The notes under the pieces: generated by a model
The model's input: only the letters and a program-made list of their open reading frames with translations
Databases searched by the model: none
What the model was told of the DNA's origin: nothing
Shown here: one piece after another, positions 47,512 to 56,243 of the stretch
Numbering within the stretch: the stretch's first letter is position 1
How the letters are laid out: the number at the start of each line of letters is the position of its first letter
Assembly: GCF_026157085.1 (NCBI RefSeq)
Contig: NZ_JANPVN010000001.1
Coordinates: 2,475,782 to 2,539,781 of the forward strand
Origin: Sphingomicrobium arenosum
GTDB lineage: Bacteria; Pseudomonadota; Alphaproteobacteria; Sphingomonadales; Sphingomonadaceae
Direction of reading: 5' to 3'
Length of the DNA stretch: 64,000 nucleotides
Position numbers and translations under genes: made by a program

Positions 47512-49041
47512 CTAGAGTTCCGCCAGCATCTTTCGCTGAGCGCCCCATTCCAACGGAGGTGCCGTGCGGATCAGCGCCTCGAGCGTGAGCTTTGGCGACT
47601 GAGTGCCATCTAGAATTGCTTGCTGGATGTCGGGTGCCAGAAAGGCGAGGCGCAGAATCCGTCGGTCATAGCGACCGGCTGGAAGAGCCTTGATCATGGG
47701 GCGTCCCTGGGCGTCGTAATGAAGCCATGCATTGGCTTTGCGCAGGGCCTCGACGAGGTTCACGTCCGGCTGCGGTGACGGGTGGCCGGCTGCTCGTATG
47801 TTTGCTTTCGCGCTCCAACAGGTCGGGATCGACCAGCGCAGAAGAGTCTCATTTTCATCGACGACACATTCGTGCTGACCAAGGCATTGCAAGACGGCTG
47901 GCCGCAGTTCGGCGGGTAAGAAAATGTCCGTGCGGTCGCGATGGAGAATGACTTTCCGAATGACGCTAAACGGATCGGTCGCGCTGATACCGGCTCGGCT
48001 CGTGGCACCCATGACAAAGCGCTCGATGCTTGACGCTGAAACGCGCTTCGGGCCGGATGCCGCGGCCGGCTCGCCGATGACGGCATAATATTTGTATCGA
48101 CGGCCGGATGCGCCCACCGAATGCGTTGGCGATAGCCGCTTCCCATCCGCCAAGAAGAGTTTGCCAGCAAGCGGTGAAGCTTGCTTCGTGCGCCGCTTCC
48201 GTTGCTGCGCTTTGCTCGCCAGCATCTTTTGCGCCGCGCTGAATATCTTCCCATCGACGATGCTGCGGTGGCGCCCTTTGAACAGCTCATCCTTGTGGAC
48301 GATCTTTCCAATGTAGATCGGGTTCTTCAGGAGGTGGAACAGGGCGGTCCGGCTGAACCGGTCCCCGCCGATCAGATTGCCTCGTTTCGAGGTGCGTTGC
48401 TTGGGCCTGATCCCGCGGGCATCAAGCTCGGCTTTCAGCTTCTGCACCGAGCCGATCTCGAGGTAGCGATCGAAAATCAGTCGAACAGTCTCGGCTTCCG
48501 TGTCGTTCACGCGAAGCACGCGCTCGCTGTCGAGTGGGGGATCATAGCCGAGCGGGGGCACGCCGCCCATCCACATTCCCTTGGCTTTCGACGCGGCGAT
48601 CTTGTCGCGGATGCGCTCGCCGGTGACCTCGCGCTCGAACTGGGCGAAGGACAGCAAGACGTTAAGCGTCAGCCTTCCCATCGAGGTCGTGGTGTTGAAC
48701 GCCTGCGTCACGCTGACGAAGCTCACCTCCTTCTGATCGAAGCGTTCGACGATCCGCGCGAAGTCGGGAAGGCTGCGGGTCAGGCGATCGATCTTGTAGA
48801 CGATGACGACGTCTACCTTCCCCGAAGCGATGTCGCCGAGCAGTCGCTGCAAGCCCGGTCGCTCCATGTTGCCGCCCGAAAAGCCGCCATCATTATAGCG
48901 GTCGGGCAGCACCCTCCAGCCTTCACCGGCCTGGCTTAGCGCATAAGCCTCGCAAGCCTCGCGCTGGGCATCGAGGCTGTTGAACTGCTGGTCGAGCCCT
49001 TCCTCGGAGCTCTTGCGGGTGTAGATGGCGCAGCGCTTCAC
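47512..49041 (-). CDS. Large serine recombinase (site-specific integrase type)
   Basis: About 509 residues. The N-terminal resolvase domain starts CAIYTRKSSEEGLDQQFNS with the catalytic Ser at residue 11 or 12, then DRLTRSLPDFARIVERF. Next come SMGRLTLNVLLSFAQFEREVTGERI, the PF07508 recombinase domain (FHLLKNPIYIGKIVHKDEL) and a C-terminal coiled/basic region. Large enzymes of this kind integrate and excise elements. Starts at GTG 49041 overlapping the DUF2924 stop by 4 bases. It most likely mobilises the island. Confidence 0.93.
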   Translation of the reverse strand: MKRCAIYTRKSSEEGLDQQFNSLDAQREACEAYALSQAGEGWRVLPDRYNDGGFSGGNMERPGLQRLLGDIASGKVDVVIVYKIDRLTRSLPDFARIVERFDQKEVSFVSVTQAFNTTTSMGRLTLNVLLSFAQFEREVTGERIRDKIAASKAKGMWMGGVPPLGYDPPLDSERVLRVNDTEAETVRLIFDRYLEIGSVQKLKAELDARGIRPKQRTSKRGNLIGGDRFSRTALFHLLKNPIYIGKIVHKDELFKGRHRSIVDGKIFSAAQKMLASKAQQRKRRTKQASPLAGKLFLADGKRLSPTHSVGASGRRYKYYAVIGEPAAASGPKRVSASSIERFVMGATSRAGISATDPFSVIRKVILHRDRTDIFLPAELRPAVLQCLGQHECVVDENETLLRWSIPTCWSAKANIRAAGHPSPQPDVNLVEALRKANAWLHYDAQGRPMIKALPAGRYDRRILRLAFLAPDIQQAILDGTQSPKLTLEALIRTAPPLEWGAQRKMLAEL

Positions 49042-49436
49042 GAGCGCAGCCCGAAGAAGCGCGGGCCGGACCAGCGGGTGCCCGTGATCTCCTGCGCGAT
49101 GCGCGAGAGGCTGGAATAAGTTCGGCCGCCATAGCGAAAGCCCTCCTCCGCCACCTCGACCCGCACCAGCGCGCCTTTCCAGCTTCTTTCGAGCACCGTA
49201 CCTACGCCCAGCTGCTGCGCGGAAGTCGCAACCGGCCCGACCTTCTTCAGCTCCAGCTTGGTATCGCGCGAATGACCCCCATGGGCCTCTGCTTGCAGCC
49301 GCCAGGCAAGCAGCATTCTGAAGAAGGCGGTGGACCGGATCGGCGGCATCGGTCCAAAGCGTGCCGGCCAATGTTCGCGCAGGGCGGAAAGATCGAGACG
49401 CTCAAGCGCCTCGATCCGTTCGGCAAGATCACTCAC
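49038..49436 (-). CDS. DUF2924 family protein
   Basis: 132 residues starting with GTG at 49436, overlapping the DUF3489 stop. The conserved features are FRMLLAWRLQAEAHGGHS and the terminal TYSSLSRIAQEITGTRWSGPRFFGL. DUF2924 genes are commonly found beside large serine recombinases in alphaproteobacteria, so an accessory role in recombination is likely but unknown. Confidence 0.85.
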   Translation of the reverse strand: MSDLAERIEALERLDLSALREHWPARFGPMPPIRSTAFFRMLLAWRLQAEAHGGHSRDTKLELKKVGPVATSAQQLGVGTVLERSWKGALVRVEVAEEGFRYGGRTYSSLSRIAQEITGTRWSGPRFFGLRS

Positions 49437-49644
49437 CGGCGGTCTCGACAATGCGATAGCGTCTCTCCGCACCGACCTTCTCGGACGATACCACAAAGCC
49501 TTTCTTCTTGAGGCTGCCGGCCATCGCGCCGCGCACCGAATGCTTCTGCCATCCGGTGAGACGGGCGAGCTCCTCGATGGTGGCGCCCTTGTCCCTCTTC
49601 AAGCGCGCGATCAGCCTATCGATCTTGGTTTTGGGTTTGGTCAT
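49429..49644 (-). CDS. DUF3489 family small helix-turn-helix-like protein
   Basis: 71 residues, starting at ATG 49644 behind AAGGAGACGAAA. The sequence KGATIEELARLTGWQKHSVRG resembles a DNA-binding helix-turn-helix. It heads the three-gene unit DUF3489-DUF2924-recombinase and could regulate it or act as a directionality factor. It is divergent from the methyltransferase gene. Confidence 0.8.
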   Translation of the reverse strand: MTKPKTKIDRLIARLKRDKGATIEELARLTGWQKHSVRGAMAGSLKKKGFVVSSEKVGAERRYRIVETAGE

Positions 49645-49803
49645 TTTCGTCTCCTTCTGCAGCGCGCCGAAGGTGGGCGCTGCTACCGAGACGACCCCGT
49701 CGACCGGGGTGGGACAAAGCAATGCTCACTATCCACAGTATGTCCACGGGTTTCTGACCCCATATCTTGTGTTTGGGTATTGCGGCAGGTTGTAGTTCCC
49801 GTT

Positions 49804-51096
49804 ATGTTCTCATCGATGACCGACTCAGCCGCGGGGGCGCTACCCATTCACCATGACCTGACGGTGGAATTCCGTCTGGTCACCACCATCACTCCGGATC
49901 CGCGCAATGCGCGGACCCACAGCAAGAAGCAGGTCGAGCAGATCGTCGCCTCGATCCGCGAGTTCGGGTTCACGAACCCCGTTCTCGTCGACGAGCAGGG
50001 CATGCTGATCGCGGGCCACGGGCGTCTGCGCGCGGCCAAGCAGATGGGCTTTGAGAAGGTGCCGTCTATTACGCTTGCGGGGCTAAGCGAAGTCCAGCGC
50101 AAGGCACTTCGACTTGCCGATAACAAGATCGCGCTCAATGCTGGGTGGGACAGCGAGATCCTGAAGCTCGAACTCGAAGAGATCGGCAACCTCGACGTCG
50201 ACTTTGACCTGACGCTGACAGGCTTCTCGATGGGCGAGATCGATGTCGCGTTGCAGCCTGCCAACGATCCCGACGAAGAGATCATTCCAGCCGTGCCGGT
50301 CGCTCCGCGGACGCAGATGGGCGACATTTGGCAGCTTGGCGACCATCGTATCGGATGCGGCGATGGCCGCGACGTCGCATTGCTAAAGAGGATCATCGGG
50401 GAAGGCGAGGCGATCGACGCTGCTTTCTTGGATCCGCCCTACAACGTGAAGATCAACGGTCATGTGAATGCCAAGGGTCGGCACCGCGAGTTTGCCATGG
50501 CCTCGGGCGAAATGGCCGACGACGAGTTCCGGCAATTCCTGCGCGACACGCTGGGTGCTGCAGCTGCGGTCTCCCGCGACGGGGCTGTTCATTACGTCTG
50601 CATGGACTGGCGCCATATGGGCGATGTCGAAGCGGCGGCCGAGACGGTCTACGACGAGTTTCTCAACCTTTGCATCTGGAACAAGAGCAACGCCGGCATG
50701 GGCTCGCTCTACCGGTCCAAGCATGAGCTGGTGTTCGTCTACCGTGTCGGAAAGCAAGGCCACGCCAATAACGTCGAGCTCGGCAAGCACGGTCGCTATC
50801 GCACCAATGTTTGGGATTATGCGTCGGTCAACACGCTGAAGGGCAGCCGGCGCGAGGACCTCGATCTGCATCCGACAGTCAAACCGGTGGCGATGGTTGC
50901 CGACGCCTATCAGGACGTCACCAAGCGAGGCGACCTCGTCTTCGACATGTTTCTGGGATCGGGAACGTCGCTGATCGCGGCCGAACGGGTGGGGCGCCGG
51001 TTCCGCGGCTGCGACATCGATCCGGCCTATGTGGAGGTCGCTGTCGAGCGCTGGGAAGTCCTGACGGGCAGAACCGCGATCAAGGTCGAAGGCTGA
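49804..51096 (+). CDS. ParB-domain/DNA methyltransferase fusion
   Basis: 430 residues. The N-terminal ParB/sulfiredoxin-like nuclease domain (residues 25-125) contains PNARTHSKKQVEQIVASIREFG and the GHGRLRAAK motif. The C-terminal DNA N6-adenine/N4-cytosine methylase domain has FLDPPYNVK (catalytic DPPY at 210-213) and MFLGSGTSLIAAE (SAM-binding FxGxG). Fusions like this are common on phages and integrative elements, usually as orphan methylases. No partner endonuclease is visible. ATG at 49816 is an alternative start. The stop shares a base with the next ATG. Confidence 0.92.
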   Translation: MFSSMTDSAAGALPIHHDLTVEFRLVTTITPDPRNARTHSKKQVEQIVASIREFGFTNPVLVDEQGMLIAGHGRLRAAKQMGFEKVPSITLAGLSEVQRKALRLADNKIALNAGWDSEILKLELEEIGNLDVDFDLTLTGFSMGEIDVALQPANDPDEEIIPAVPVAPRTQMGDIWQLGDHRIGCGDGRDVALLKRIIGEGEAIDAAFLDPPYNVKINGHVNAKGRHREFAMASGEMADDEFRQFLRDTLGAAAAVSRDGAVHYVCMDWRHMGDVEAAAETVYDEFLNLCIWNKSNAGMGSLYRSKHELVFVYRVGKQGHANNVELGKHGRYRTNVWDYASVNTLKGSRREDLDLHPTVKPVAMVADAYQDVTKRGDLVFDMFLGSGTSLIAAERVGRRFRGCDIDPAYVEVAVERWEVLTGRTAIKVEG

Positions 51097-51623
51097 TGCC
51101 GCGCTGGGAGAAGGGCCAGTCGGGTAACCCTGCCGGGCGGCCGAGAAAGCGCCGCCCGAATATCTCGGCGTTCGACATCATCTTCGACAAGCGGATCACG
51201 GTTTCACAGAATGGGGAAGAGCGCGAACTCACGGTCGACGAGGTGCTCGAGCTCAGGACCTACCAGGATGCGCTGAAGGGAAGCCGAATGGCCATCCGGC
51301 AGGTCCTGAAGATGATTGAGCGGCGCGAAAAGGCGCTGGTGAAGAGGGCACCTTCTCAAGGCTTCACGCCGATCAAGATCACTACCGAGAATGATCCGCG
51401 AAATGCGGATGAGGCGATGCTCATTCTCGGTATCGCTGTGCCTGATCCATTCTGGGAAGGGCGCGCGACCGATGAACGCCGCATCCTCCTTTCGACTTGG
51501 GCGACGCAGGCGGCGATCAGCCGGCCGGGTCGTAAGTTGCTCACCGAGAAAGATGTCGATGCCGTCGAGCGGTGCACACTCAATTCGGGCGATCTTCAAT
51601 GGCCTCGCGGAGGAAAGAGGTGA
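51096..51623 (+). CDS. DUF5681 domain protein
   Basis: About 175 residues. The N-terminal motif WEKGQSGNPAGRPRKRRP is the DUF5681 hallmark. The middle is helical and charged with DVEELRT-like segments, and the C-terminus is not conserved. It starts at the base shared with the methyltransferase stop, so it is translated with it. Function unknown; often linked to mobile elements. Confidence 0.82.
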   Translation: MPRWEKGQSGNPAGRPRKRRPNISAFDIIFDKRITVSQNGEERELTVDEVLELRTYQDALKGSRMAIRQVLKMIERREKALVKRAPSQGFTPIKITTENDPRNADEAMLILGIAVPDPFWEGRATDERRILLSTWATQAAISRPGRKLLTEKDVDAVERCTLNSGDLQWPRGGKR

Positions 51624-52174
51624 GTTCGGCTGATCGCGAAAAAGTAGGCTACGGACGTCCCCCTCGCTCGGGTCGGTTCAAGAAGGGGCGCAGCGGTAAT
51701 CCGCGCGGTCGGCCGAAAGGCAGGAAGGTGGGCCTGCCGCACGATCACGTGCTTGGCCAAATGGTGACAGTAAGGGAAGATGCGCGCGAGAAACGCGTCA
51801 CAGCCGCCGAGGCGTTTCTGCTACATCTGACAAAGCGTGGGCTCGAGGGTGACAGCGCGGCAGCACGCGCGTCACTCGCCGCGATCGAGGCAGCAAGGGC
51901 GTCACAGCCAGATGGAAATCAGGACCGAATCACAGAGATCGTGATTGTCCCGATCGATGTTGGAAGCGTGGGAATGGCCGCATCGCCTCTTCGGATGGTG
52001 ACGCGATATGGACGCGGCGAGAACGGGCGCTTTAAGCTGAACCCGTGGATCGTTCAGAAGGCTCTCGATCGCTTGGAGGTGCCGTTAGTTGTTGAGCAGC
52101 AGAAGAAGGTGTGGGACGTGACGCGTCAGCGCGACAAGGTGAACTGGCCTCATTGGTGGGTGTGGCGGGGCTGA
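51620..52174 (+). CDS. DUF5681 domain protein (second copy)
   Basis: About 184 residues from GTG 51620, in a GTGA overlap with the preceding gene and with GGAGGAAA upstream. The motif SGRFKKGRSGNPRGRPKGRK matches that of its neighbour, so the pair probably arose by duplication or shares a partner. The basic N-terminus could bind nucleic acid. ATG at 51599 is an alternative. A tandem CCAGCCATT-type repeat (52191-52217) follows. Confidence 0.78.
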   Translation: MSSADREKVGYGRPPRSGRFKKGRSGNPRGRPKGRKVGLPHDHVLGQMVTVREDAREKRVTAAEAFLLHLTKRGLEGDSAAARASLAAIEAARASQPDGNQDRITEIVIVPIDVGSVGMAASPLRMVTRYGRGENGRFKLNPWIVQKALDRLEVPLVVEQQKKVWDVTRQRDKVNWPHWWVWRG

Positions 52175-52354
52175 CGTCGGCTTTGCGCCCCATTCCAGCC
52201 ATTCCAGCCATTCCTGGATTGTACTTCAAAGCGGTCGTTTCTTCGGGCAGCGACGACAGGTTGGGATTGGGTAGAAAGCTGTCGTTGACGCGCTATCCTG
52301 CCGCCGCCAACCCAAGGCTGAAGTCGCGTACTGACCGTTGATGAAAAAACGCAG

Positions 52355-54775
52355 TTATCTCCCCACGCTTTCTATGTAGAATGCCATCGGCACACTCGGC
52401 AGATGGTGCTCGGAACTGGACATGAGCAACAACCGGTTGACGGTGTTGTTTTGGATGCCGCCCAACGGGAGCAGCGCATGCATGCGGCCGGATGTAAAGG
52501 AGGCAACGTTCTTGCGCAGCCGCGCCTGAGATTCCCGGTGCAGCCTCGCCAGACGGGCCGCGAGACCTGCCTCCCAGTTCGGCTTCGTTCCGCGCCTGTC
52601 GATCTGGGCCAGATATCGGAAGGCGTCGCGCATCAGCGGCGGGTAGCCCTCGAATGCGCTAGTTGCGGCGATGTTGAAGAAGTCGTCGAGGTCATTGACG
52701 AAGCCGAGCGGGGCCCCTGCCAGTGCTTTCGAGAAGCCCGGAATGCGCATGGGCTGCCCGCCACCCTGCCGGGCTACGGCGAGTTGTATCTCCCTCCAGC
52801 GGTGGGGCGAATCCGTGACGATCGCGGCGCCTGTGGCCTGCGCGATGTAGAGCACCATCTCGAAGTTGGGCGCCATCTTCGAAAGGTTGATCTGGCCGCC
52901 CTTGCCGTCGAGCAGACCGTCCTTGACGGCGGCGAGTGGATCCCGGTCTCGGGCCTCGCATATGTAGGCGATCACGGCGTCTAGCTCTGTCTCGTTGAGC
53001 TCGGGCGAGGATTTGCGCAGCTGCGCCCGAAGTCCGTCTTCGGGCATCGAGAGCAGGTTCCGCTTGAAGTCGAGCTCCATCAGCTCCTTTGCGCGCGGCT
53101 CCGCGTCAAGCGAGATGTTCATACTGCCCGAGCGGCGGCGCGCCATCTCCATCATCTGATGATGGAGGTGTTGGTCGAAGACTGTCGGATTGGGGATCAG
53201 ATTGACGTATCCGGCCTCGACGAGCGGCATCAGCGTCAGGAACAGGAATACCGTCTTCACGAACTCCTGGTGGTAGGCGTGGGGGTTGTCGATCGGACTG
53301 AACTCGGGTCGCATCTGTGCCGCGTGCACGAACGGGTTCTCGATGATCAGCTCGCCGAAGTAGAGGGCGGATCCCAGAGCGAAGTCCATGATCGCTGCAG
53401 GGTGCAGCGATCCGGTGTAGACCGCGCGGGGGCGACCGTCGGGCTTTGGCAGGAGCTGCAGGATGTCTGTGTCGGTCGGCCACAGGGCGCGGTAGAGGAC
53501 GTGCACCTCGCGGATGTGTTCATCGGTGATCGCCCGCCTGACCTCGAGCCAGTCGCGCCCCTTGTCGAGCCCCAGAATGTTGGTGATGCCACGGTAGAGC
53601 ATGAGGTTCCGCTCGCGGATGCCGCGCTCGCTCCACGACGGACGCAGCTTGGCCGGCAATGGCGCGCAGCAGCTCTTGAACGCCATGCCCGACCCGCAGC
53701 CGCAGACGTGACCTGGGCGCATCGACTTCTCGTCGACTTGCTTCTTAAGGAAGTCGTTACCGCGTTCGGTCCGCCCGAACTGATCCTGGTAGTGGACGCT
53801 GCCATCCTCGAACTTGGCGAACATCTCGCCGCCGAAGCCTAACAGCGCCTGCTCGGGCGGGCGGAGCACGCCCCGGAGGTCCGACCATCCGGCCCCGTCG
53901 CCGGCCTCGGGGTCGAGCCATTCCTCGCGTCCAGCCGCCACGTAGCGCCGCGCGCGCGCCTTGATGACGCGGTTGATCTGGCGCACCTCGTCGTCGCCGA
54001 GACGCCGCAGCCGAGGGAAGGCGTCGGTGCGCACCATCGACGTGCGGAAGTTGCGGGCGAAAGTGCGCTTCTCGGTTGGCGGCGTGCCTTCGTTCTTCGC
54101 GTATTCCAGGTTGGTGAGGATCAAGCAGTGGTCCCGGTCGAGCGGATAGATGGTCTGCGAACCCTTGAGCGCGATCGAGGGATCGTTGGGATAGCGGCAG
54201 GCCTCCGTCTCCGGTGCGAGCGCATGGTTGTAGACGGTGACCGGGTGATCGCTGATGATGAACTTCACCGCGCTGTCCGCCGCCGAGACGATCTCGCGAA
54301 CGCCCTCGCTCCAGATCGTGCAGTGCATGGCCTGGATGGCCTGCATTTCCACCATCAGCTGGTTCTGGGAGAGGCGTGGATACTGGGCTCTCAGCCAGTC
54401 CAATCCCTTGGGGGTCCGCAGCTTCTGGACATCGATGAACCTGAACAGCATCTGGAACTGCTCGTGCCACTCGCGCACGTCTTCGCCGATGAATGCCCGG
54501 ATCGCGGGCGCGCCGTCGGTGTCGATCGCCCCGAAGAGCCGCTTCTCGATCTCGTCGTTCACCAGCGTCCCGAAGAACGTCGTGTAGAGGTCGCGCGCCA
54601 CGAAGCACTGCTTGGGGAATGACCTGAACCGGGAACGGCCCGGCCGTCTCGTTCCGTCGGGCAGGTCGTGCCGGTCGGGCTGCATGTCCCGATATGCGAG
54701 CTGATTCGCGCCCGGCTCTAGGAAGCCGCGCTGATACCAGATCGGGACGTAGTGGTTGTTGCGGGTGGTCGACAT
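52355..54775 (-). CDS. Large DUF4238 and SEC-C motif protein
   Basis: 806 residues, cytoplasmic. The N-terminus has the DUF4238 signature NNHYVPIWYQRGFLE and HPVTVYNH. A SEC-C-like zinc motif follows at about 355-372 (CGCGSGMAFKSCC; Cys358, 360, 369, 370). The remaining 430 residues have no family I recognise. DUF4238 proteins recur in defence islands; function is unresolved. It diverges from the graspetide operon by 137 bases. ATG at 54775 follows a close AAGGAAC site. Codon use is less GC3-extreme than the core genes, in keeping with transfer. Confidence 0.78.
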   Translation of the reverse strand: MSTTRNNHYVPIWYQRGFLEPGANQLAYRDMQPDRHDLPDGTRRPGRSRFRSFPKQCFVARDLYTTFFGTLVNDEIEKRLFGAIDTDGAPAIRAFIGEDVREWHEQFQMLFRFIDVQKLRTPKGLDWLRAQYPRLSQNQLMVEMQAIQAMHCTIWSEGVREIVSAADSAVKFIISDHPVTVYNHALAPETEACRYPNDPSIALKGSQTIYPLDRDHCLILTNLEYAKNEGTPPTEKRTFARNFRTSMVRTDAFPRLRRLGDDEVRQINRVIKARARRYVAAGREEWLDPEAGDGAGWSDLRGVLRPPEQALLGFGGEMFAKFEDGSVHYQDQFGRTERGNDFLKKQVDEKSMRPGHVCGCGSGMAFKSCCAPLPAKLRPSWSERGIRERNLMLYRGITNILGLDKGRDWLEVRRAITDEHIREVHVLYRALWPTDTDILQLLPKPDGRPRAVYTGSLHPAAIMDFALGSALYFGELIIENPFVHAAQMRPEFSPIDNPHAYHQEFVKTVFLFLTLMPLVEAGYVNLIPNPTVFDQHLHHQMMEMARRRSGSMNISLDAEPRAKELMELDFKRNLLSMPEDGLRAQLRKSSPELNETELDAVIAYICEARDRDPLAAVKDGLLDGKGGQINLSKMAPNFEMVLYIAQATGAAIVTDSPHRWREIQLAVARQGGGQPMRIPGFSKALAGAPLGFVNDLDDFFNIAATSAFEGYPPLMRDAFRYLAQIDRRGTKPNWEAGLAARLARLHRESQARLRKNVASFTSGRMHALLPLGGIQNNTVNRLLLMSSSEHHLPSVPMAFYIESVGR

Positions 54776-54912
54776 GTTCCTTCCAGGCCTGCTGGCCGAC
54801 TTATCCTTGGCGAAAGTCGCGCCGACGCGCTTCGCCCCTTGTGCTGTCCAGCTTTTCGTGATCATCTTTCCCGATATGTTCTTCAACCTGAATCTCGGGG
54901 GCAGCCACAACC

Positions 54913-55281
54913 ATGATGTATTCGCCGTCCAGCGCCGACCCATTCCTCATGCGGTTCGCGACGCCCCGCACGGCGCAGCCGCCGATGCCCGGGCGCTATT
55001 CGGCCTCGCTCGGTGTGTGGGTGGTCAATTGCGTGGAAGGTGAGCGGCCGATCGTCGAAGTGGATGGCGGTTCGCTCGTCGCGACGCAGAGCAAGACCAT
55101 GACCCAAGTCGAGGTGGATGACGACGACCCAACGCGCTTCGGCTCCATGGAGACCGGCACCTATACGAACGTGCGTCAGGAGGCAGACGACGAGGACGCG
55201 ATGTTCGCGTTGTCCGAACTGCAGACGAAGACAGAGGTGCAGCAGGAGCGCGACGATGAGGCGGTCGCCACCGGCTGGTGA
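54913..55281 (+). CDS. Graspetide (omega-ester RiPP) precursor peptide
   Basis: 122 residues, acidic. The leader region (about 1-55) has DPFLMRFATPRT and RYSASLGVWVV. The core half has three related repeats: TMTQVEVDDDD (62-72), TYTNVRQEADDED (83-95) and TKTEVQQERDDE (105-116), that is TxTxV..ExDD[DE]. Threonines as ester donors and Glu/Asp acceptors are what ATP-grasp macrocyclases join. The gene directly precedes an ATP-grasp ligase with a GTGA overlap, which makes a modified peptide role very likely. No strong ribosome-binding site is visible. Confidence 0.8.
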   Translation: MMYSPSSADPFLMRFATPRTAQPPMPGRYSASLGVWVVNCVEGERPIVEVDGGSLVATQSKTMTQVEVDDDDPTRFGSMETGTYTNVRQEADDEDAMFALSELQTKTEVQQERDDEAVATGW

Positions 55282-56243
55282 GTGAGCCGCCCTGCATGAT
55301 CCTGCTCGTCACGAATAAGCGCGACGTGACGACCGACTTCGTCGTCCTCGAGCTGCGGCGCCGCGGCGTCCCTTTCTTCCGTCTCAACACGGAGGACCTG
55401 CCGCAGTGCGAGATTGCGATGCCCGACGGCGATCCGGCTCGGCTGATCCTCCGTGGTATTGAAGGCGAACTCGACCTGTCCGAGATCACCGCCGCCTACT
55501 ACAGGCGTCCCGGCGGCCTCGAGGCCGACGATGCCGATCCGGTCGCTGCCTATGTGACGGCGGAGTGGTCCGCGATCTTGCGTTCGCTCTGGAACGGGCT
55601 GGAAGGGCGCTGGCTTAACTCGCCATTCGCGATCCTCCGAGCAGAGGATAAGCCGCGCCAGCTCGCGGCCGCCCGGGGCGTGGGTCTGCGCGTTCCCGGC
55701 ACCCTGGTGACCAACGACCCGGAGGCCGCGCGCGCATTCCTTGCGGATGGATCGACGGTGGCCAAGCCGTTGCGGCACGCGCTCGTCGATGTCGGGGAGG
55801 TTGGCAGCGTCCTGTTCACCAGCCGTGTCGCTCGGATCGACGAGGAGGACGCCGCTGCGTTTCGGCGGGCACCGATAATCTTGCAACGCGAGATCCCCAA
55901 GCGTTCCGACGTGCGGGCGCTGGTCGTCGATGACGACGTGTTCGCGACGAGGATCATGTCCCAGCGGCACAACGAGACGCAGGTCGACTGGCGCCGGGGC
56001 GTCCGCACCGACCTCGCCCACAAGGTCTGCGAGCTGCCGCGCGACGTTGCCGAAGCATGCGTGGCGGTGACGCAGACCCTCGGTTTGCGCTTCTCGGCCA
56101 TCGACCTCGTCGAGGCGACCGATGGAGATTTTTGGTTCCTCGAGGCCAACCCCAACGGCCAGTGGGCGTGGATCGAGCAGCGCACCGGCGCGCCGGTCTC
56201 CGCTGCCATAGCCACCGCCCTGTGCAGTAGCGACGCGCCGTGA
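55278..56243 (+). CDS. MvdC/MvdD-type ATP-grasp peptide macrocyclase
   Basis: 321 residues, starting at GTG 55278 in a 4-base overlap with the precursor. An ATP-grasp ligase of the microviridin group: opens MILLVTNKRDVTTDFVVLELR, with the ATP lysine in STVAKPLRHALVD, PIILQREIPKRSDVRALV in the grasp domain and the metal-binding end DGDFWFLEANPNGQWAWIE. Such enzymes activate Asp/Glu side chains as acyl phosphates and close ester or amide rings on the precursor. One ligase only is present, suggesting a single linkage type. Confidence 0.9.
   Translation: MSEPPCMILLVTNKRDVTTDFVVLELRRRGVPFFRLNTEDLPQCEIAMPDGDPARLILRGIEGELDLSEITAAYYRRPGGLEADDADPVAAYVTAEWSAILRSLWNGLEGRWLNSPFAILRAEDKPRQLAAARGVGLRVPGTLVTNDPEAARAFLADGSTVAKPLRHALVDVGEVGSVLFTSRVARIDEEDAAAFRRAPIILQREIPKRSDVRALVVDDDVFATRIMSQRHNETQVDWRRGVRTDLAHKVCELPRDVAEACVAVTQTLGLRFSAIDLVEATDGDFWFLEANPNGQWAWIEQRTGAPVSAAIATALCSSDAP

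Noticed and set aside
52191..52217. Tandem ATTCCAGCC copies, possible CRISPR or iteron
   Set aside because: Only about three 9-base units without spacers or an origin gene.
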